From Bacillota bacterium (GTDB taxonomy: Bacteria; Bacillota; Clostridia; DSM-8532): a DNA stretch of 64,000 nt. The position numbers were made by a program, and so were the translations under genes. Below are positions 16,746 to 24,587 of this stretch, piece after piece (the first letter of the stretch is position 1; every line of letters starts with the position of its first letter). The notes beneath the pieces are model-generated. The model was not told the origin of the DNA. It ran no database searches and saw nothing but the letters and a program-made list of their open reading frames with translations. The stretch lies in the NCBI GenBank assembly GCA_023415825.1, contig JAEZJF010000013.1, positions 248,001 through 312,000 of the forward strand, given 5' to 3'.

Positions 16746-16940
16746 ATGGACGTAGATTTAATTTTCAAGATTGCGGCAATCGGTATTCTGGTCTCCATTC
16801 TCAATGTTGTGCTTAACAAGTCGGGCCGGGAAGAAATGGCCATGATGACGACTTTGGCCGGAGTTGTTGTGGTGCTGATGATGGTGGTCAAGGAGATTGT
16901 AAACCTTTTTGATACCGTAAAAGCCTTGTTCGGTTTTTGA
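16746..16940 (+). CDS. spoIIIAC: Stage III sporulation protein AC
   Basis: A 64-residue membrane protein with two hydrophobic helices (residues 5-22 and 33-50) and the family motif NKSGREEMAMMTTLAG. SpoIIIAC is a channel component of the SpoIIIA complex, related in pattern to SpoIIIAD, which follows after 26 bp. Size and sequence match the family closely. ATG follows AAGGGG. Confidence 0.94.
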   Translation: MDVDLIFKIAAIGILVSILNVVLNKSGREEMAMMTTLAGVVVVLMMVVKEIVNLFDTVKALFGF

Positions 16941-16966
16941 AGCAGGTTACGAGGTACTGATGAAAT

Positions 16967-17356
16967 ATGGAAACGGAGCTGATTCGTGTCGCTGCAATAG
17001 GAATAGTGGCAGCCATCTTTGCCGTGGTGGTGTCGGACAAGAAGCCGGAGCTGGGTCTTCTTTTAGGATTAGCCTTCGGCGTCATGGCCTTGGTCATTGC
17101 TCTTGGCAAGGCAGGAGCCATTATTGGCATCCTGGAGGAAAGCATCAATCATGCAGGAATTGATGCCAAGCTTTTGGTTCCTGTTCTTAAGGTAACGGGC
17201 ATGGCCTATATAACACAGTTTTCGGTGGATGCCTGCCGGGATGTAGGGCAAAACGCCATTGCCGCAAAAATTGAAACGGTCGGCAAGATTATGATGCTTG
17301 TGGTGGCTGTACCCATTGCAACTTCCATTATCAGGATTATTTCCACCATTCTTTAA
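16967..17356 (+). CDS. spoIIIAD: Stage III sporulation protein AD
   Basis: The 129-residue membrane protein has at least three helices and the family stretches SDKKPELGLLLGLAFG and AYITQFSVDACRDVGQNAIAAKIE (the DACRDVGQ core is diagnostic). SpoIIIAD is a membrane component of the feeding-tube-like channel between mother cell and forespore. It lies between spoIIIAC and spoIIIAE in the standard order. Confidence 0.95.
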   Translation: METELIRVAAIGIVAAIFAVVVSDKKPELGLLLGLAFGVMALVIALGKAGAIIGILEESINHAGIDAKLLVPVLKVTGMAYITQFSVDACRDVGQNAIAAKIETVGKIMMLVVAVPIATSIIRIISTIL

Positions 17357-17388
17357 CCAGAAATGAAGTACTGAAGGAAAAGAAAGGC

Positions 17389-18600
17389 GTGAGAAAAGCC
17401 ATGAAATTTCATTACATAAAAAGAATACTCATTTGTATCTTGATGTTTTTTCTGATGCTTTTTTTATCCGTATTACGCGTCAGTGCCAAAAACGAGTCCG
17501 GTAATACTCAGGAACTAAATACTAATGTTCTGGAAGAGAAGCTCAACAATAGCGAAATAGAATCAGTGAAGGAATCGGTGGATAAAGCCCTGCAAAAATC
17601 AGAAATATCAAAAGCATATGGCTTCAACTCGGATGATCTTCTGAATGACGCAATGAAGGGAACGCCTCTCAATACTCTTAAAGGCCTCCCCAAAGTATTG
17701 CTTGCTCTGCTTGGCAAAGAAATAAAAGCTAATCTGGCACTTATTATAGAATTATTTGCCATTATGCTTCTGGGTGCAATTATCCGCTCGCTGCAGCCTC
17801 TTGAAAGCGGTATACCCAATGAGGCGGCCAAGCTTGGAGTAAACGGCGTGATGGTTGTCATGGCCTCGGTAAGCTTTGGAAGCATGGTCAATGTGGCTTT
17901 GGTTGCCATTGAATCCATGCAGCATATTGCATCGTTAGCCATGCCGGCATTGTTTGCGCTGATGGCATCAAGCGGCCGAATTGTCTCGGTTTCTGCAATA
18001 CAGCCTCTCATGCTCCTTGGAGTCAACGCAGCCTGTCAAATGTTCAAGACTGTTCTTTTACCTTTGGCGGTAATGTCCGGGTTGCTTTTTCTCATTGACA
18101 GTATTTCCGAGCGCTTTAAGCTCAAAACCCTGGCAAAACTGCTTAAGAGCTGTACCATTTGGATTACGGGAGCCATAACCCTTGCATTTTCACTTATGAT
18201 CTCCATTCAGAAGCTGGCAAGCGCCTCGGTCGATGCTGTCGCTATAAAAACCACGAAGTTTGCTATCGGCACTTTTATACCGGTTGCCGGAAAATACATG
18301 TCCGAGGCCGCTGAGACCATTCTGCTTTGTACTTCTGCCGCCCGCAATGCGGCTGGTATTTTAACCATAGTAGGACTGGCACTGATCTTTGTTATACCCT
18401 TTATCAAGGTTTTTATCGTGATGATCTCTTTTAGATTGGCAGCAACTTTTGGGTCGCCCATTTGTGACGAATGCATTTGCGATGCTTTAGAGGACGCTTC
18501 AAGCTGTCTGTCGGTTATGCTGGGAATCATGGGGGCTGCCATGTTTGTACTGATTCTGCTTACCGGTACCCTCATGAGCTCAAGCGGTTTTATGACATAG
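17389..18600 (+). CDS. spoIIIAE: Stage III sporulation protein AE
   Basis: The polytopic SpoIIIAE protein has an N-terminal signal-like helix (about residues 8-30), an exported segment of about 80 residues, then seven or so membrane helices. It is the largest membrane subunit of the SpoIIIA channel. The GTG at 17389 has AAGGA 10 bases upstream; an ATG four codons later (17401) is possible. Length of 403 residues is within the family range, and the gene keeps its place between AD and AF. Confidence 0.93.
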   Translation: MRKAMKFHYIKRILICILMFFLMLFLSVLRVSAKNESGNTQELNTNVLEEKLNNSEIESVKESVDKALQKSEISKAYGFNSDDLLNDAMKGTPLNTLKGLPKVLLALLGKEIKANLALIIELFAIMLLGAIIRSLQPLESGIPNEAAKLGVNGVMVVMASVSFGSMVNVALVAIESMQHIASLAMPALFALMASSGRIVSVSAIQPLMLLGVNAACQMFKTVLLPLAVMSGLLFLIDSISERFKLKTLAKLLKSCTIWITGAITLAFSLMISIQKLASASVDAVAIKTTKFAIGTFIPVAGKYMSEAAETILLCTSAARNAAGILTIVGLALIFVIPFIKVFIVMISFRLAATFGSPICDECICDALEDASSCLSVMLGIMGAAMFVLILLTGTLMSSSGFMT

Positions 18601-18613
18601 GGGAGAAAAAGGT

Positions 18614-19174
18614 ATGGATGTACTGAGGACATGGATCATTACACTGGTTTCCATAACAATACTTTGCACGATAGTTGAAAAATTTGCTCCTCAGGGAAGT
18701 CTCAATAAATATGTGCGTCTGGTTAGCGGCCTTGCTGTTACGGTGGTAATTGCCATGCCGGTTATAAACTTCCTTAAAGGAGACTTTCAATTGGAGAATA
18801 TGGCCTGGAATGATTATATGAAGCTTTCGGAGGGGGAACTTAAAAAGAGAGTTGACAGGCTCCAGCAGGAAGATACGACACAAATGCTGGAGCTATATAG
18901 AGAATCCCTCATACTGGACATCAAGACCCGTTTTAAAGGGGAGGAGAAGTTTATGGTCACAAATGTCGATGCTGTTCTCTACGAGGATCCCAAGGATGAA
19001 AAATTTGGACTGATCAGAGCTTTATATCTCACGCTTAAACCTACAGGTGAGAACCGCTTGAAAACAATAAACAACGAAGCAGTAGAACGGATAAAAAGTG
19101 AATTGGCGCAGGTCTTTTCAATGGAAAAGGAAAAAATCGTTATAGATGTAAGTGCATTTAATGAAGGAGGGTAA
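18614..19174 (+). CDS. spoIIIAF: Stage III sporulation protein AF
   Basis: The 186-residue protein has two N-terminal membrane helices (residues about 7-25 and 35-54, the typical KYVRLVSGLAVTVVIAMPVI) and a soluble C-terminal domain. In the SpoIIIA complex the soluble domains of AF, AG and AH lie in the intermembrane space and share ring-forming folds related to type III secretion proteins. ATG follows GGGGAGAAAAAGG; the next gene starts three bases after the stop. Confidence 0.92.
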   Translation: MDVLRTWIITLVSITILCTIVEKFAPQGSLNKYVRLVSGLAVTVVIAMPVINFLKGDFQLENMAWNDYMKLSEGELKKRVDRLQQEDTTQMLELYRESLILDIKTRFKGEEKFMVTNVDAVLYEDPKDEKFGLIRALYLTLKPTGENRLKTINNEAVERIKSELAQVFSMEKEKIVIDVSAFNEGG

Positions 19175-19177
19175 GTT

Positions 19178-19777
19178 ATGTTCAAAAACATTACCGGCTT
19201 CTTTGTAAAGAAAGAGGATGGGGGCAAAAAAAAGCCCTCCGTATTTGAAAATCTAATTGCTATTGTGATACTTGGAGTGATCATCATTCTGGCCGCCAGC
19301 GTTTTCATGAAGCCCGGGGACACCAGTGATACCATGAAGGAGGCCAGCAGCCTTTCCAGCTCCAATGAAGCAGGAAATAAGGCCCAGGGCCCCAATATAG
19401 ATGGCCAGGAGATAGTGGCTGACATCGAGAAGAGGCTTGCGGATCTTCTATCCCAGGTCGAAGGCGCGGGACAGGTTAGTGTGATGGTCTATGCCGATAC
19501 CAGCAGTGAGCAGGTTCCTGCTTACAATAACGAACAGGACACGCGTAATGACGAACGGAATGACGGTAAGTCCTCAGAGATCAGTGAAACCCGGGAATTA
19601 GCTCTGGGAGCCAATGAGACACCGGTTATTCTGAAGGTCGTGGTTCCTCAAATCAAAGGGGTCGTGGTTGTAGCAGAGGGTGCCAGTGACATCCTCATAA
19701 AAGAGCAATTGAATAATGCAGTCTGCACTCTTCTTGGAATTCCTGAGCATCGGGTTCAGATATTGAAGCATAAATAG
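19178..19777 (+). CDS. spoIIIAG: Stage III sporulation protein AG
   Basis: SpoIIIAG has one N-terminal membrane helix (about residues 24-46, FENLIAIVILGVIIILAASVF) and a ring-forming domain with EKRLADLLSQVEGAGQVSVMVYADT at its start and GVVVVAEGASD near the end. In Bacillus it forms a large ring in the intermembrane space. A Ser/Asn/Asp-rich insertion (about residues 110-145) separates the ring-fold strands, a common variable loop. GGAGG precedes ATG 19178. Confidence 0.94.
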   Translation: MFKNITGFFVKKEDGGKKKPSVFENLIAIVILGVIIILAASVFMKPGDTSDTMKEASSLSSSNEAGNKAQGPNIDGQEIVADIEKRLADLLSQVEGAGQVSVMVYADTSSEQVPAYNNEQDTRNDERNDGKSSEISETRELALGANETPVILKVVVPQIKGVVVVAEGASDILIKEQLNNAVCTLLGIPEHRVQILKHK

Positions 19778-19843
19778 GGGAGTGTATTCAATATAATTTT
19801 ATAGGCCACATTACTAAAATATCAGAAGTTTGGAGGGAAAGGT

Positions 19844-20434
19844 ATGAAAAGAAAACAAATCATCGTACTGGGGCTTGTGCTGGTGATTATCTCGGTAGGC
19901 ATACTACAGTATAACTATGGAGGGATGGGGGAATCATCAAAAGTCGATGGTTTTGACGATCTTGCCCTCACTGAAGGCACAGACCTCGAAGGTATCGGCG
20001 CCGCTGTATATGTAAACAACGATACCAAAGATGCTGCAAATGCGGCTATAGCCCAGGCACAGCAGACCTCAGGCTTTTTCGCTGAAGAGCGGCTGGAAAG
20101 AGATAAGGCAAGAAGCAAGCAGAAAGCAGAGCTTAAGGAATTAGCTCAGACCAAGGACGGCACGGTCTCAGCTTCTTCGTCCCTGTCCTCGGCTCAGGCG
20201 CAGGAAGAATTAGTTGCGGTTATAAAAAGAAGCGAGACTGAATCCGCTATTGAAACGCTTGTAAAGCAGAGGAGCTTTGAGGATGCTTTGGTTTATATGA
20301 GCGATACAGGCCATGTGGATGTCATTGTCAAGGCCTCAAGCCTTTCAGCTCAAGAGGTTGCCCAAATTAGCGATATCGTCATTCGTCATGCCGATGTTAC
20401 TATGGAGTATATCACAGTCAAAAATGTTGATTAG
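19844..20434 (+). CDS. spoIIIAH: Stage III sporulation protein AH
   Basis: SpoIIIAH is the mother-cell partner of forespore SpoIIQ in the intercellular channel. The 196-residue product has a short N-terminal membrane helix (residues 5-22), a low-complexity linker, an FFAEERLERDKARSKQ helix, and the C-terminal ring-building domain ending with ADVTMEYITVKNVD. It lies 66 bp after spoIIIAG, follows GGAGGGAAAGG, and ends the operon before a hairpin terminator. Confidence 0.94.
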   Translation: MKRKQIIVLGLVLVIISVGILQYNYGGMGESSKVDGFDDLALTEGTDLEGIGAAVYVNNDTKDAANAAIAQAQQTSGFFAEERLERDKARSKQKAELKELAQTKDGTVSASSSLSSAQAQEELVAVIKRSETESAIETLVKQRSFEDALVYMSDTGHVDVIVKASSLSAQEVAQISDIVIRHADVTMEYITVKNVD

Positions 20435-20475
20435 CGCGCCAGAGTGCATGAAACACATTCTCATATTAAAAACAA

Positions 20476-20499
20476 AAAACGTACCTCCGGGTACGTTTT
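20476..20499. terminator. Bidirectional terminator between spoIIIAH and rpsT
   Basis: Perfect stem of AAAACGTACC (20476-20485) and GGTACGTTTT (20490-20499) with a 4-base loop. The A/T flanks make it usable from both sides, serving convergent spoIIIAH and rpsT. Confidence 0.85.
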
Positions 20500-20530
20500 A
20501 TCTTTAAATGCATTAACCGTTTTTAATTCA

Positions 20531-20797
20531 TTACTTTGCCGAAACTGTATTAAAAGCCTTCTGAAGCTGTGACTTCTTTCTGGAGGCGGCATTCTTGTGA
20601 ATAAGATTCTTTGCAGCAGCCTGATCCACTTTCTTAATGGCTTCCTTCAAAACGTCCTGTGTGTTGGGAGCTTTCTCTTCAACAGCCTCACGGTAATTAC
20701 GAAGAGTGGTCTTAAGCTCAGACTTCTTTGTGCGGTTCTGCATATTCTTAGTTTCGTTAGTCTTTACTCTCTTAATTGCAGATTTAATATTAGGCAT
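20531..20797 (-). CDS. rpsT: 30S ribosomal protein S20
   Basis: The 88-residue basic protein begins MPNIKSAIKRVKTNE, the standard S20 N-terminus, and continues with the helical, lysine-rich pattern of the family (AAKNLIHKNAASRKKSQLQKAF). It binds 16S rRNA in the small subunit. The second ATG (complement of 20795-20797) is chosen since GGAGGT precedes it at 8 bases and it yields the conserved start; an ATG two codons upstream overlaps that site. gpr follows in the neighbourhood, as in Bacillus, but here on the opposite strand with two other genes between. Confidence 0.97.
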   Translation of the reverse strand: MPNIKSAIKRVKTNETKNMQNRTKKSELKTTLRNYREAVEEKAPNTQDVLKEAIKKVDQAAAKNLIHKNAASRKKSQLQKAFNTVSAK

Positions 20798-20837
20798 AGT
20801 CATTCACCTCCTATAGACTTCGTGTGCAACACACAAT

Positions 20838-20866
20838 ATATTAACACGAAGTTTTAATCAATGCAA
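20838..20866 (-). promoter_or_regulatory. Predicted sigma-A promoter of rpsT
   Basis: On the minus strand TTGCAT (20866-20861) and TAATAT (20843-20838) are 17 bp apart. A 8-9 bp inverted repeat, ACTTCGTGT near 20818 and ACACGAAGT near 20845, has one arm in the promoter spacer and the other in the leader. Confidence 0.6.
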
Positions 20867-20912
20867 GAATTTTGTTTATACGTCTTTCATTTTATCCATG
20901 TCGTTTTCCAAA

Positions 20913-21545
20913 TTATTTTATTGTATTTGACTCAATTCCTGACAAAAGTATTTGAAAGTGCGCTAAGGCATGCTCTTTTAAGTCAAAGTCGGGACATCTT
21001 ATGCACCACTCGTAGCTAAGTCCCCGTATCGCCATCACGAAATGGCGGGTCAAGGTATCCAGGGAAAGCTCGGTTTGAAATTCTTTTTTCTGCAAGCCTT
21101 TGTCAAGCAGATCTGAAAATATCTGATACAGCTCTCTTTGATAACCCTTAACCACGTTCATGTCCACGGTATTGGACAGTTGTAGCTTATAGACCGTACG
21201 CATGCTGGTGCAGCCTATCGTACCCGTAAGCGTGTCGGCGATTTTACTGACCAGCCCTAGCAGTATCTTAGACGTCGGTGTATTCGGGGGGAAAGAAGCC
21301 AGAGCAGCCCGGTAATCCGTGTCCACCCTGTAGACATAGTCAGACAGGAAGGCGGCGATTAGGGCATCCTTAGAATTAAAATAGATGTAAAATGTACCCT
21401 TGGCCACCCCTGCCGCCTCTACAATCATGTCCACGCTGACCTCGTCGAAATCGTATTGGTCAAACAATCGAGCGGCGCAGTCAAACAGTTTCCGTTTGGT
21501 CACTTTACCCTTTTCTTTTCTTCGCCCTGTTTCTCCATTTTTCAT
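20913..21545 (-). CDS. TetR/AcrR family transcriptional regulator
   Basis: The 210-residue protein has a TetR-type DNA-binding domain at about residues 14-62: TKRKLFDCAARLFDQYDFDEVSVDMIVEAAGVAKGTFYIYF contains the helix-turn-helix and the family-typical GVAKGTFYIYFNSKDALI. The C-terminal ligand domain is not specific enough to name an inducer. GGGAG precedes the ATG. The gene is divergent from the S-layer remnant at 21679, and palindromic half sites between them are candidate operators; TetR genes often control the divergent neighbour and themselves. Confidence 0.9.
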   Translation of the reverse strand: MKNGETGRRKEKGKVTKRKLFDCAARLFDQYDFDEVSVDMIVEAAGVAKGTFYIYFNSKDALIAAFLSDYVYRVDTDYRAALASFPPNTPTSKILLGLVSKIADTLTGTIGCTSMRTVYKLQLSNTVDMNVVKGYQRELYQIFSDLLDKGLQKKEFQTELSLDTLTRHFVMAIRGLSYEWCIRCPDFDLKEHALAHFQILLSGIESNTIK

Positions 21546-21591
21546 AAATTGTAAACTCCCTTGTTGAATTACGATAAGAAAAAATATATAA

Positions 21592-21618
21592 TGATCTCAA
21601 AAATATGACTGAGGTCAT
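21592..21618. promoter_or_regulatory. Candidate TetR operator
   Basis: ATGAC, TGAG, GTCAT (21605-21618) is a short perfect palindrome. Its right part TGAGGTCA (21610-21617) also pairs with TGATCTCA (21592-21599), 10 bp away, as a 7-of-8 inverted repeat. The site is in the divergent gap between the TetR gene and the S-layer remnant. Confidence 0.45.
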
Positions 21619-21678
21619 TTATTTACTCTATATTCTTATCATAATATTTAATTTCTTTAAATTCAAGGAGAGTGGGCG

Positions 21679-22372
21679 ATGAAACAGGTGAAACGGTTTT
21701 TATCCCTAGTGCTGTCGCTGGTCTTGGCGCTGTCACAGATTCCGGTACAGGCGTTTGAGCAGATTAACCGGTACCGGTACCTTTACCACTACCCATTTTA
21801 GTTATTATGGGGTGGGCTTTAACAAGATCAGCTTTAGTGATGTTCCGTCGGGTATTTGGTACGAGAAGGCCGTATCCTTCCTCGCAGCACGTAAAATCAC
21901 GTCAGGTACCGGAGGAGGAAAATACAACCCCAATGAAAGCCTTACCCGGGGACAGTTCATTACGCTCATGATGCGGGCCTATGGCATAGCACCTGTTGAT
22001 AATCCGATGGATAATTTCTCTGAGGCCGGCAATACCTACTACACAGGCTATCTGGCTGCCGCCAAGCAATTGGACATCTCTCAGGGCGTAGGAAATAATC
22101 AGTTCGCGCCGGAACAGGTCATCACCAGGCAAGAAATGTTTACCATACTGTATAATGCGCTGAAAGTTATCGGTCGATTGCCTGATGGCAACTCCGGTAA
22201 AGCTATAACTGATTTCTCTGATAGCGGTGGTGTTTCATCGTACGCACGAGAGGCTACGGTCCATTTGGTTAAGGTTGGCGTCGTAAGCGGTGACAATGAT
22301 CTGCTGTTTCCCACAGCAACTATCACCCGCGCGCAAATGGCACAAGTATTGTATAAACTACTTTCAAAATAA
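21679..22372 (+). pseudogene. Broken S-layer protein gene: signal peptide fused out of frame to three SLH domains
   Basis: ATG 21679, after AAGGAG, encodes MKQVKRFLSLVLSLVLALSQ and reaches a typical cleavage region, but this frame stops at TAG 21799. From about 21755 the next frame encodes TGTGTFTTTHFSYYGVGF, the usual end of a beta-domain, and then three S-layer homology domains (about 21820-21985, 21990-22165 and 22200-22369), which bind the cell wall. The frames differ by one base and the large central part expected of an S-layer protein is missing. A repeat ACCGGTACCGGTACC marks the junction. Either an internal deletion left a dead remnant, or a single frameshift disables a small SLH-only protein. 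Confidence 0.75.
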
Positions 22373-22488
22373 CAGATCCTAACGAAAAGAAGCGGTTTAG
22401 ATATTGTCCAAAGCAATTCGGGAATCGTCCTTTTGAGTCCTTCCAGAATGAAATGAGAGATTTTGCAGATAATAGTTGGAGAGTGTTG

Positions 22489-22510
22489 ACTATTCAGAGC
22501 TCTGAATAGT
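22489..22510. promoter_or_regulatory. Perfect 22-bp palindrome upstream of gpr
   Basis: ACTATTCAGAG and its exact complement CTCTGAATAGT adjoin without a spacer, 30 bp before the gpr start and directly after TTG. It can be an operator for a dimeric regulator or a processed hairpin; no T run follows. Confidence 0.55.
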
Positions 22511-22539
22511 AATAGATGAACAGTGATGGAGGACTTGTA

Positions 22540-23547
22540 ATGGAAAAACTGATGCGGAGTATTCGCACCGATATGGCCGATGAATCCCGTGTGGTGGGTG
22601 CAGGTGCCCAGACCAGGGCCCAGGCTCAGGATGGCGGATTTGGAGACGGTATTCAGGTTGAACAGGATGGTGATAACGAGGTTGCCATTACCCGAGTTCA
22701 TGTCAATACGCCACAGGGCGAGCAAACGGTGGGAAAGCCCATAGGCAGCTATGTTACCCTTGATATCCCTAAATTACGTGAAAAAAGCAGAGATCTCTAT
22801 GAAAAATCCTGCAGAATGCTGGCCAGAGAGCTTGAAAACCTCATCCACCTTGATAAAAAGGATACAGTCCTTATAGTGGGGCTGGGTAATTGGAATGTGA
22901 CGGCAGATGCGCTGGGGCCAAGGGTCGCTCAATATGTGCTGGTCACACGCCATATCTATGAATATCTTCCTAAAGAGGTGGACAGTACTGAGAGACCGGT
23001 CTGCGCCATTTCTCCGGGTGTCTTGGGAATAACGGGAATAGAAACCGGACATATCGTCAAGGGCATTGTCGATAATGTCAAGCCGTCGTTGGTCATTGCA
23101 GTGGACGCTCTGGCTTCCCGCAGCATGAACAGGGTTAATTCATCTCTTCAGCTTGCCAATACGGGAATCGCACCGGGCTCCGGGGTGGGAAACAAGAGAT
23201 CGGCACTTACTCGCGAAACTCTCGGTGTACCGGTCATCGCAATAGGTGTGCCAACCGTCGTTGATGCGGCAACCATGGCTAGTGACACCCTTGACCTTGT
23301 TATGGACAGCATGATGGAGCAGGCAGGAAGAGGCAGTGATTTTTATAAGATGCTTTCCCAGATTGATCGTGATGAGAAGTACCGTATGATCATCGAGCTC
23401 TTGGAGCCCTATTCGGGAAATCTCGTTGTGACGCCAAAGGATACCGATGAGATTGTGGATTACCTGTCCAAGCTGGTGGCTAATGGCATTAATATGGCTC
23501 TGCACGAAAATATAGGCCCCAAGGATGTGGATCGTTTCCTGCAATAA
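22540..23547 (+). CDS. gpr: Germination protease GPR
   Basis: GPR cuts small acid-soluble spore proteins during germination. The 335-residue product begins MEKLMRSIRTDMADES; in the family the zymogen is processed within such an IRTDxA stretch. Diagnostic segments include LIVGLGNWNVTADALGP, ISPGVLGITGIET and the DALASRSMNRVNSSLQLANTGIAPGSGVGNKR region (core NTGIAPGSGVGN). The ATG at 22540 has GGAGG at 6 bases; an ATG at 22516 is out of reach of any site. A SASP substrate is encoded in this window at 41430-41642. The gene stands alone between the palindrome and an amidase gene. Confidence 0.96.
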   Translation: MEKLMRSIRTDMADESRVVGAGAQTRAQAQDGGFGDGIQVEQDGDNEVAITRVHVNTPQGEQTVGKPIGSYVTLDIPKLREKSRDLYEKSCRMLARELENLIHLDKKDTVLIVGLGNWNVTADALGPRVAQYVLVTRHIYEYLPKEVDSTERPVCAISPGVLGITGIETGHIVKGIVDNVKPSLVIAVDALASRSMNRVNSSLQLANTGIAPGSGVGNKRSALTRETLGVPVIAIGVPTVVDAATMASDTLDLVMDSMMEQAGRGSDFYKMLSQIDRDEKYRMIIELLEPYSGNLVVTPKDTDEIVDYLSKLVANGINMALHENIGPKDVDRFLQ

Positions 23548-23567
23548 CGAAAAGATGAAGCAGGAGA

Positions 23568-23601
<34 letters not shown>

Positions 23602-23616
23602 TCATCATTTGGGAAC

Positions 23617-23670
23617 TTTTTTTCTGTTCTTTACGTCTATATTAGTGTATCATTATAGTACAGAAAAAAA
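23617..23670 (+). promoter_or_regulatory. Promoter region of the amidase gene within an inverted repeat
   Basis: TTTTTTTCTGT (23617-23627) and ACAGAAAAAAA (23660-23670) are 11-bp inverted arms. Between them TTTACG (23630-23635) and TATAGT (23654-23659), 18 bp apart, may be a sigma-A promoter; the overlapping CATTATA (23651-23657) would instead fit a sigma-F/G -10. The assignment is uncertain. Confidence 0.35.
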
Positions 23671-23690
23671 ACGGAGATGGTGAATTCAAG

Positions 23691-24581
23691 ATGAGTCCAG
23701 CCCCTATGAAGTTTCCAAGGCCAAAGCCCCGCTACAGACTTTCAAATCTAACGCGGTTTGTTGCTGCAATTCTGGTTTTTTTACTTGTGGTAACAGCCGT
23801 GTTTGCTGTTATCGCAAAGAACAGGGATGGCGTGGCTGATCCGAGTTCCGTAGCGGTGACACCTATCGTTATGCCTACAAAGACCCCTAGCCCAACTCCC
23901 CCTCCTATTGATATACCTGACGGAAAAATCATGGAGCCTGTTTTAGTTGTGATTGATGCTGGCCATGGCGGAGGAGACGGGGGCACTATTTCACCCTATA
24001 AGGATGAATTTTATGAGAAAGATATCACGCTGTATATGGCAAAAAAGGTTGAGGAATATCTCAAGAATAAAGGCATTAATGTTATCCTGACACGTGAAAA
24101 GGATGACCATTTCAGCGATAGTAATAAAGAAGATTTATTGGCCCGTGCCAATGTGGCAAATGACAATAAAGCCTCTCTCTTTGTCAGTATCCACGTTAAC
24201 GCCTATGACTTGAAATATAAAGGCGCAGCTGGTGTCAATGGTATGGAGGTTTATTACTTCAATAAGAAAACAACCTATACAGACTTCACCGAAGAGCGAT
24301 TTGCCCAAATTGTAGGTGATGAGATAGTCAAGGCCAATGGCATTAAGTTTAACGGCACTAAGTCCAATAATTTTTCAGTGCTGCGTAACACTCAAATGCC
24401 TGCCATTCTGGTTGAAACGGCCTATATTACCAATAAAGAAGACCATGCGCGGCTGGCTTCCCAGGACTTCAAGGATAAAACGGCCCAGGGGATTGCAGAC
24501 GGGATAGAGCTGACGCTTCAGGAAATTGACGCCTTCCAGTACGATGGTGGAATGTACGTATTTAAAGAAGTCGGAGAGTGA
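23691..24581 (+). CDS. N-acetylmuramoyl-L-alanine amidase (Amidase_3, CwlD-like)
   Basis: A zinc amidase that cuts the bond between muramic acid and the peptide stem. The 296-residue protein has a membrane helix at about 22-42, a Pro/Thr-rich spacer (55-75), and the Amidase_3 domain with zinc ligands His92 (IDAGHGG), Glu109 (FYEKD), the VSIHVNA histidine near 171, and the catalytic Glu in VETAYITN near 246. In Bacillus the gene after gpr is spoIIP, also an amidase of the engulfment machinery; this protein takes that place but resembles CwlD, which helps make muramic-delta-lactam in spore cortex. A pdaA-like partner gene lies at 29242. Vegetative wall remodelling is the alternative role. Confidence 0.87.
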   Translation: MSPAPMKFPRPKPRYRLSNLTRFVAAILVFLLVVTAVFAVIAKNRDGVADPSSVAVTPIVMPTKTPSPTPPPIDIPDGKIMEPVLVVIDAGHGGGDGGTISPYKDEFYEKDITLYMAKKVEEYLKNKGINVILTREKDDHFSDSNKEDLLARANVANDNKASLFVSIHVNAYDLKYKGAAGVNGMEVYYFNKKTTYTDFTEERFAQIVGDEIVKANGIKFNGTKSNNFSVLRNTQMPAILVETAYITNKEDHARLASQDFKDKTAQGIADGIELTLQEIDAFQYDGGMYVFKEVGE

Positions 24582-24587
24582 CTTATC

